Positions 59,098 through 64,000 of a DNA stretch of 64,000 nucleotides are shown here, piece by piece. This DNA comes from Bacteroidales bacterium UBA7258. GTDB taxonomy: Bacteria > Bacteroidota > Bacteroidia > Bacteroidales > UBA932. Within the stretch, counting starts at the first letter, position 1. Every line of letters starts with the position of its first letter. A model generated the notes under the pieces. The model saw nothing but the letters and a program-made list of their open reading frames with translations. It did not search any database and was not told the origin of the DNA. The translations under genes and the position numbers were made by a program. The DNA is taken from contig DKSK01000005.1 in NCBI GenBank assembly GCA_002472565.1, positions 1 to 64,000 on the forward strand. Reading direction: 5' to 3'.

Positions 59098-60522
59098 CTA
59101 CTGCGCCGCGGCCTTATCGCCACGGCTCTCGACCTTGTGCAAAACGTTGATAAGGATTATTCCGAGAATGGCGGAACAGAAAGAACCCGTCAGCACTGCT
59201 ACCTTCCCCATATCCCTCAACCTTGCCGTGTCAACCGGAGCCAGATTCCCGAAAGAGAGCGTATCCACGAAGATGGACATCGTGAAGCCTATTCCGCCAA
59301 GGCAGGCCACCGCGAAGAGCATCTTCCAGTTAGCCTTCGAAGGCATTTCTCCCGCATGCAATTTCACCGCGATGAAACTTGCCAGAGAGATGCCGAGCGG
59401 CTTTCCAATCAAGAGCCCGAGGAAAACGCCCATGCTAACGCTCCCCATCTCAGGATTGAAATTCATCACATTGAAATACGACAGATCAGGGATCTCCACC
59501 CCCGCATTCGCAAGAGCGAAAAGCGGCATGATGAGGAAGTTCACCCAAGGGCTGAGACTATGTTCCAGACGGCTGTTCATCGGGATAGTCTCTTTCGCAA
59601 TCACCGAAAGGCGGCGCAGACAATGGCGCTGCGGCCCGTTCGGGAACGGCTCATCATCGATATTGTCGTATGAAAGGAGGCGGGCACTGTATTTTTCGGC
59701 CTTGACGGTGAGATAAGCCCTGTGATAACGCGACTTCATCGGCACGAGGAAGGCCATGACCACTCCGGCCATAGTGGAATGGATGCCCGCGTAATAGAAT
59801 AGCACCCAGATTGCGATTGCCGGGAAGAAATAATAGGCCAGCCTCTTTTCTCCGACCTTGTTCATGAAAACGACTAGCAGGATAAGCAGAACAGAAAGTC
59901 CCAGCAGGCCGAAGTCGATGCTTCCCCCGTAGAAGAATGCGACCACAAGAATAGCCATGAGGTCATCTGCAATCGCGAGCGCCGTCAGGAAGACCTTCAG
60001 CGAAAGAGGGACTTTGTCGCCCAAAATTGACAATATGCCCACGGCAAAGGCTATGTCGGTGGCTGTCGGAATACCCCAGCCGGAAGAAGCCGCCGTTCCC
60101 TTGTTTATCAGCGTGTAGATGAGCGCAGGCGCGAGGACGCCTCCCACGGCCGCGATGACTGGCATCATGGCTTTTTTGACTGTGGAAAGTTCTCCGCTCT
60201 TCATTTCCCGCCGTATTTCCAGGCCGACGGTAAAGAAAAAGACGGCCATGAGGACATCATTTATGAACTTCTCCACGCTCATTCCCCTAGGGAAGAAGAC
60301 CCTCTCGCCTCCAGGGACCATGAATGAAATAGAAAGATCCGTATGGAGGATATCATGGTAGGCCGCTCTCGTCACAGGCATATTGGCCAGCAGCATGGCA
60401 ACCACGACGCAGAGCAACAAGACTACGCCTTGCGCCCATGGCTCATTAGCAAATTTACGTCTTCTCTGTTGGAAGTTTCTGAACCTTTTGGTCCATGAAT
60501 AAATAGGGATCAGTCGCACCAC
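59098..60522 (-). CDS. nhaA: Na+/H+ antiporter NhaA
   Basis: The 474-residue membrane protein has WAQGVVLLLCVVVAMLLAN, AVFFFTVGLEIRREMKSGEL, TATDIAFAVGILSILG and the Asp pair of the ion site in ALAIADDLMAILVVAFFYGG. It ends in GGIGFTMSIFVDTLSFGN. NhaA exchanges sodium for protons across the inner membrane. Two GTG codons open the frame at 60522; which is used cannot be told. The N-terminal 30 residues are basic. It is longer than the 388 residues of E. coli, mainly by a cytoplasmic loop around 285-320. Confidence 0.93.
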   Translation of the reverse strand: MVRLIPIYSWTKRFRNFQQRRRKFANEPWAQGVVLLLCVVVAMLLANMPVTRAAYHDILHTDLSISFMVPGGERVFFPRGMSVEKFINDVLMAVFFFTVGLEIRREMKSGELSTVKKAMMPVIAAVGGVLAPALIYTLINKGTAASSGWGIPTATDIAFAVGILSILGDKVPLSLKVFLTALAIADDLMAILVVAFFYGGSIDFGLLGLSVLLILLVVFMNKVGEKRLAYYFFPAIAIWVLFYYAGIHSTMAGVVMAFLVPMKSRYHRAYLTVKAEKYSARLLSYDNIDDEPFPNGPQRHCLRRLSVIAKETIPMNSRLEHSLSPWVNFLIMPLFALANAGVEIPDLSYFNVMNFNPEMGSVSMGVFLGLLIGKPLGISLASFIAVKLHAGEMPSKANWKMLFAVACLGGIGFTMSIFVDTLSFGNLAPVDTARLRDMGKVAVLTGSFCSAILGIILINVLHKVESRGDKAAAQ

Positions 60523-60591
60523 TCGGAAAATTTCAAATGTTATGTTCCTGATGCAAAGTTAGCAATTATAGACTGCTTTATGAAAAAATAG

Positions 60592-60622
60592 TTTGATATC
60601 CAAAACAAAAAAGCTATCTTTG
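60592..60622 (+). promoter_or_regulatory. Promoter of rpmH
   Basis: TTTG (60592-60595) and TATCTTTG (60615-60622) are 19 bases apart, a very good Bacteroidetes promoter. The leader to the ATG at 60658 is about 30 bases. Confidence 0.82.
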
Positions 60623-60657
60623 CATCCCTATCCGGAAAATATTAAAAATAGCATACA

Positions 60658-60810
60658 ATGAAAAGGACATTCCAACCTCACGTGCGCAAGCGCATCAACA
60701 AGCATGGTTTCCGTGAGCGCATGGCGACTGCCAACGGCCGCCGCGTACTCGCATCCCGTCGTCGTCATGGCCGCAAGAAGCTGACCGTATCTTCCGAGGA
60801 CAGGTTCTAA
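60658..60810 (+). CDS. rpmH: Ribosomal protein bL34
   Basis: Fifty codons encode MKRTFQPHVRKRINKHGFRE RMATANGRRVLASRRRHGRK KLTVSSEDRF. The KRTFQP start and NKHGFRERM are hallmarks of bL34, a small basic protein of the large ribosomal subunit. The gene stands alone with its own promoter and a terminator directly after it. In many other phyla rpmH adjoins rnpA and dnaA; here neither is near. Confidence 0.95.
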   Translation: MKRTFQPHVRKRINKHGFRERMATANGRRVLASRRRHGRKKLTVSSEDRF

Positions 60811-60835
60811 AATCCCGAACTTATACGAAACGAAA

Positions 60836-60859
60836 AAGGATGGCCTCAGGGTCATCCTT
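60836..60859 (+). terminator. Terminator of rpmH
   Basis: AAGGATGGCC pairs with GGTCATCCTT (one G-U pair) over a four-base loop and is followed by ATTTAATTTG. It lies 26 bases after the rpmH stop. The following 130 bases to the transporter gene hold nothing else. Confidence 0.75.
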
Positions 60860-60990
60860 ATTTAATTTGTACAATATATATGTTGTCTTTAATGCGGGCA
60901 AGTACATAATTCCAATTACTATTCCGCCAAGCCGCGGTCAGAGGCTAGCATTGAACGCACGCCCAGGACCGCAAGGGGAGGGGCTTGGTT

Positions 60991-62454
60991 TCAGCCCCTC
61001 TTTTGAGCAAGCTCCTTCTGGATTTGTGTGGTGCGCTCCGTCGTAAGCGGATAGAGGCAGAGACAGACCAGTCCGAGGGTGGAACCGATGGCAGGAATCC
61101 AGCTCATCAGTGAACGGATTGCCGTCAGAGTCCCCTCGCCCTGAACCGCCAGGGTGCTGTCATAACCTGCGAAAGCAATGACCTGCATGAGGATATAACT
61201 ACCTATGGCCGAACCGAATTTCTGCGCCATGGACGAGGAAGAAAAGATAAGGCCGGTAGAAGACGAGCCGTTCTTAAGTTCAGAATAATCAGCTACATCC
61301 GCGAACATAGACCAGAGCATCGGAGAATTGATCCCGATAGCGAGACCGATCAGCACTTGGAGGACGACAAGAATCCAGACCCCGGAGGCATCACTTGGCA
61401 GAAACCATGTAATGAGATTAAGAAGGGTCAGGGCTATGAGGACGAGAATGAAGGTGCCTTTCTTTCCGATTCTTTCAGAGATAGGTACGGCGAGAGGGAC
61501 GCCTGCCATCTGAGCTATTTCGCCTATGGTCAGAAAGACCGTGAAGGTAACAGCAGGGCTCGTTCCCAGGATATTGGAGAAATAGTAAGGAACAGCGCCG
61601 CCACGGATGGAGCTGAAAAGGAGCAGGCCGATGCTGCCGCCAAGGAGGAGCCACCATGGACCATTATGTCCAAGGGCCTTTAGGTCATCTCCTATGGACG
61701 AGCCTCCCTCCGACTTAGGCTTCTTGTCGATATGGACATGTTCCTTCGTGAGCAGGAAGGTCAGGATGAAAAGGAAGGCACAGATGGCACCTACTAGCAT
61801 CATGACATGGGTCCATTGCGACGGCGCCGCGTCCCCGACATCCTCGATGAGCTTCTCGACGCCTCCGACCAGCCTCGTTGTTCCGACTACATGTTTTTCA
61901 AAGAGAATGAAGACTCCCATTCCGATGAAGCTTCCGATGTAGGCGAAAAACATTCTGTAACTGGAAAAAACCGACTTTTCACGAGGATCCGAGGTCACGA
62001 CTCCGAGCATGGCTCCGTAAGGGACGTTGACGCCTGTGTAGACTGCCATCATGAGGATATAGGTTACATAAGCGTAGACATGTTTGAAAGCATAGGAGCC
62101 GTCGGGAACGGAGAACATCAGGACTCCGCAGACGGCGAAAGGAAGAGCCATCCAGAGCAGGTAAGGCCTATATTTTCCCCATCGCGTCTGAGTTCTGTCG
62201 GCAAGTGTTCCCATGACCGGGTCAGAAACCGCATCGAAAATCTTGGTGATCAAAAGCAGAAAGGCCGCATGCTGAGGCTTGAGGCCGAAAACCTCCGTGT
62301 AGAAGAAGGGTAAAAAATAGGTGTAAATTTTCCAGAAAAGGGAAGAAGACATGTCTCCGAAGCCGTAGCCGATTTTTTCAATCAGCGGGGCTTTCCCCGG
62401 CAAGGCCTTCCCTGTCTGAATGGTCATCTTTTCGTTGGATATTTCTCCTGCCAT
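60991..62454 (-). CDS. GPH-family sugar:cation symporter (MFS)
   Basis: About 12 helices in 487 residues. GPH motifs are KIGYGFGDMSSSLFWKIYTY, SDPVMGTLADRTQTRWGKYR PYLLWMALPF, and VNVPYGAMLGVVTSDPREKS VFSSYRMFFAYIG. The family imports glycosides or other sugars with sodium or protons; the substrate is not given by sequence. I start at 62454 (MAGEISNE), 18 bases after the predicted transcript start. It stands alone, so no nearby glycosidase suggests a substrate. Confidence 0.9.
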   Translation of the reverse strand: MAGEISNEKMTIQTGKALPGKAPLIEKIGYGFGDMSSSLFWKIYTYFLPFFYTEVFGLKPQHAAFLLLITKIFDAVSDPVMGTLADRTQTRWGKYRPYLLWMALPFAVCGVLMFSVPDGSYAFKHVYAYVTYILMMAVYTGVNVPYGAMLGVVTSDPREKSVFSSYRMFFAYIGSFIGMGVFILFEKHVVGTTRLVGGVEKLIEDVGDAAPSQWTHVMMLVGAICAFLFILTFLLTKEHVHIDKKPKSEGGSSIGDDLKALGHNGPWWLLLGGSIGLLLFSSIRGGAVPYYFSNILGTSPAVTFTVFLTIGEIAQMAGVPLAVPISERIGKKGTFILVLIALTLLNLITWFLPSDASGVWILVVLQVLIGLAIGINSPMLWSMFADVADYSELKNGSSSTGLIFSSSSMAQKFGSAIGSYILMQVIAFAGYDSTLAVQGEGTLTAIRSLMSWIPAIGSTLGLVCLCLYPLTTERTTQIQKELAQKRG

Positions 62455-62477
62455 AGTTTCAGTGTCTTCAAATTTTT

Positions 62478-62509
62478 CAAATTTACCTCTTTGCACGGAA
62501 AGGAGCAAA
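62478..62509 (-). promoter_or_regulatory. Promoter of the GPH symporter gene
   Basis: On the minus strand TTTG (62506-62509) and TAAATTTG (62478-62485) are 20 bases apart, just before the ATG at 62454. Confidence 0.78.
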
Positions 62510-62659
62510 CTTTACATGATTTTGCTCCCCGGCCCTAAGTTCCTGACCCACAAGCTTGATCAAAATGTCCGACATCGCCGCTTTTTATGTACATTTGTTT
62601 CCTGCTCAGCTATCCTGAAAACGGACGAAACACGAAAGGCAATATATTTTACAAAAACG

Positions 62660-63100
62660 ATGAATATGGAAGATGACGAAAGATTCATGGAGGAGGCTCT
62701 GAAGGAAGCCAAGACTGCCGGCGAGGATGAAGAAATCCCAATAGGAGCGGTCGTGGTCTGCCGGGGAAAAATCATCGCAAAGGGGCACAACCAGACAGAA
62801 ATGCTCCATGACCCCACGGCTCATGCCGAAATGTTGGCGATAACAGCGGCGACGGAGGCCGTAGGCGGAAAATACCTCAACGACTGCACAATCTACGTCA
62901 CGGTGGAGCCTTGTCCGATGTGCGCGGCCGCACTTGGCTGGGCTCAGATAGGCCGGGTGGTCTACGGCGCCATAGACCCCAAACGCGGCTACACAGGCTT
63001 CTCCCCCAACCTTCTTCATCCGAAGACCGAGGTTTCGGCCGGAGTGCTGGCGGACGAGTGCGCCGCTCTGATGAAAGATTTTTTCAAGGACAAGAGATAA
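62660..63100 (+). CDS. tadA: tRNA adenosine(34) deaminase
   Basis: The 146-residue protein has the zinc deaminase motif HAEMLA (His55, Glu57) and PCPMC (Cys85, Cys88), with EIPIGAVVVCRGKIIAKGHN at the start and GRVVYGAIDPKRGYTG later. It converts A34 to inosine in tRNA-Arg. Guanine deaminases are close relatives, but the YGAIDPKRG and length favour TadA. Two ATG codons, at 62660 and 62666, are both possible. It is followed by tRNA-Leu. Confidence 0.92.
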   Translation: MNMEDDERFMEEALKEAKTAGEDEEIPIGAVVVCRGKIIAKGHNQTEMLHDPTAHAEMLAITAATEAVGGKYLNDCTIYVTVEPCPMCAAALGWAQIGRVVYGAIDPKRGYTGFSPNLLHPKTEVSAGVLADECAALMKDFFKDKR

Positions 63101-63128
63101 GTTTTTTTGGAATTACGTGAAAAATTAG

Positions 63129-63159
63129 TTTGGTTTTCATGGGGGATTTAGTAAATTTG
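63129..63159 (+). promoter_or_regulatory. Promoter of tRNA-Leu
   Basis: TTTG (63129-63132) and TAAATTTG (63152-63159) are 19 bases apart; the tRNA starts 11 bases after the box. Confidence 0.82.
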
Positions 63160-63170
63160 CAGTCCAATGA

Positions 63171-63255
63171 GCGCGAGTGGCGAAATTGGTAGACGCGCTA
63201 CTCTCAGGAGGTAGTGCCTATTACTGGCGTGTCAGTTCGACTCTGATCTCGCGCA
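63171..63255 (+). tRNA. tRNA-Leu (anticodon CAG)
   Basis: Eighty-five bases with acceptor GCGCGAG/CTCGCGC, discriminator A, anticodon loop CTCAGGA (anticodon CAG), a long variable arm (TGCCTATTACTGGCG) and the T-loop TTCGACT. The variable arm marks a class II tRNA, as expected for leucine. No CCA is encoded. Confidence 0.95.
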
Positions 63256-63257
63256 CG

Positions 63258-63290
63258 AAGGCCGGTCAGCTTACGCTGGCCGGCCTTTTT
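63258..63290 (+). terminator. Terminator of tRNA-Leu
   Basis: AAGGCCGGTCAGC (63258-63270) pairs with GCTGGCCGGCCTT (63275-63287), one T-G pair, four-base loop, followed by TTT. It starts three bases after the tRNA. Confidence 0.88.
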
Positions 63291-63303
63291 AATACTTGCA
63301 ACC

Positions 63304-64000
63304 ATGAAAATCACTTTTCTTGACGCGGCCACTCTCGGCCGGACTCCCCTCTCGGACATAGAGGCCCTCGGCGAACTGAAATGTTACCAAACATCAACGG
63401 CAGAAGAAGCCCTCGAGCGCGTAGGCGATTGTGAAGTATTGATTATCAATAAGGTACGAGTAACCCAGGCTCTCCTCGAAGTAGCCCCCAGACTGAAACT
63501 TGTCTGCGAGGCGGCTACCGGCACCAACAACATAGATCTCGAAGCCTGCTCCAAAAGAGGCATCCCGGTGCGGAACGTCGCCGGGTATTCCACCGAGCCA
63601 GTTCTCCAGGAAACCTTCATGCACATTCTCTCGCTGGTCGGAAACGGCCCGTACTACGATGCGCAGGTGAAGTCCGGAGCCTATTCCCGCAGCGGGATTT
63701 TCACCGATGTCGAGAATCCATACCTGGAACTTGACGGCAAGACCATGGGCATTATCGGAATGGGCACCATAGGCCACAGAGTGGCCGAAGTCGCAAAGGC
63801 CTTCGGAATGTCCGTCATATATTTCTCGACCTCCGGAACCTCTCATTGCAAGGACTTTCCGAGCGTCGGAATCGAAACGCTGATGAAAGAATCAGATGTA
63901 ATTTCAATCCATGCTCCCCTCAACGAGCGCACCAAGGGCCTTGTCACCGAAAGAGAGCTCAGGTTGATGAAACCGAGTGCTGTAATAGTCAACATGGGGC
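63304..64000 (+). CDS. D-2-hydroxyacid dehydrogenase (glycerate dehydrogenase-like), C-terminus beyond window
   Basis: The 232 residues in the window have the catalytic-domain pattern ITFLDAATLGRTPLSDIEAL, LKLVCEAATGTNNIDLEACS, IPVRNVAGYSTEPVLQETFM and the NAD site GKTMGIIGMGTIGHRVAEVA. ISIHAPLNERTKGLVTEREL and MKPSAVIVNMG end the visible part; the catalytic Arg, Glu and His lie beyond the edge. Hydroxypyruvate/glycerate dehydrogenases fit best, but other D-2-hydroxyacids are possible. Confidence 0.92.
   Translation, partial: MKITFLDAATLGRTPLSDIEALGELKCYQTSTAEEALERVGDCEVLIINKVRVTQALLEVAPRLKLVCEAATGTNNIDLEACSKRGIPVRNVAGYSTEPVLQETFMHILSLVGNGPYYDAQVKSGAYSRSGIFTDVENPYLELDGKTMGIIGMGTIGHRVAEVAKAFGMSVIYFSTSGTSHCKDFPSVGIETLMKESDVISIHAPLNERTKGLVTERELRLMKPSAVIVNMG

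Noticed and set aside
60840..61046. 68-codon frame after rpmH
   Set aside because: It starts inside the rpmH terminator and runs into the end of the opposite transporter gene; no signals.

Overview
The window reads as two unrelated bacterial chromosomes joined end to end. Positions 1 to about 21,930 look like a Clostridia/Lachnospiraceae-type Firmicute: strong AGGAGG-type ribosome binding sites, sigma-70 boxes such as TATAAT, a permuted GH3 glycosidase, a MalEFG-MalQ-LacI locus, rubrerythrin with PerR, and LuxS with the MTA/SAH nucleosidase. From about 22,160 to the end it looks like a Bacteroidales member: TAnnTTTG -7 boxes with TTTG -33 boxes, few ribosome binding sites, tRNAs without encoded CCA, archaeal-type ProS, DUF3078 and FadL-type outer-membrane proteins, and lipid A genes. 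The switch lies in a 228-base gene-free stretch (21,934-22,161) that holds seven copies of a 16-base repeat and one strong hairpin. An assembly or concatenation chimera is the simplest reading.

Firmicute part, left to right: 5' part of a CstA peptide transporter; an unknown membrane protein coupled to an RsuA-type pseudouridine synthase; a GtrB-like glycosyltransferase; a DJ-1/PfpI protein and a CBS-domain protein; the maltodextrin locus on the minus strand (binding protein, two permeases, amylomaltase, LacI regulator) with a clear promoter and operator; a CAP-domain lipoprotein; a GH3 glycosidase cut near its end by an in-frame amber codon; a two-component system; rubrerythrin and PerR; luxS-mtnN for AI-2 production. 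Several loci here carry short tandem repeats (8, 6, 16 and 62 bases).

Bacteroidales part: tRNA-Phe and initiator tRNA; hisS and sppA divergent; a proS-DUF3078-tilS-eamA run; a Trp/Tyr- then Ser/Gly-rich lipoprotein; a FadL-type porin; lpxD, lpxC, lpxA and wbqC for lipid A and surface glycans, with lpxC lacking the FabZ fusion usual in the phylum; rimP-nusA-infB-tmk-doxX; tpiA; tyrS, rbfA and a LolC/E-type permease; an ECF sigma/anti-sigma operon with an envelope protein and a putative beta-barrel; an exported bleomycin-hydrolase-type peptidase with a flavin-reductase-like lipoprotein; an iron/cobalamin ABC permease and ATPase followed by polA, a sigma factor and rsmG; nhaA; rpmH; a GPH sugar symporter; tadA; tRNA-Leu; and the start of a D-2-hydroxyacid dehydrogenase.

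I found no clear new defence or mobile system. The best leads are repeat-driven variation at the glycosyltransferase and pseudouridine synthase, the amber-split GH3, a PolA that has apparently lost proofreading, probable leaderless promoters at polA and lpxC, the rimP leader hairpin, and the structured luxS leader.
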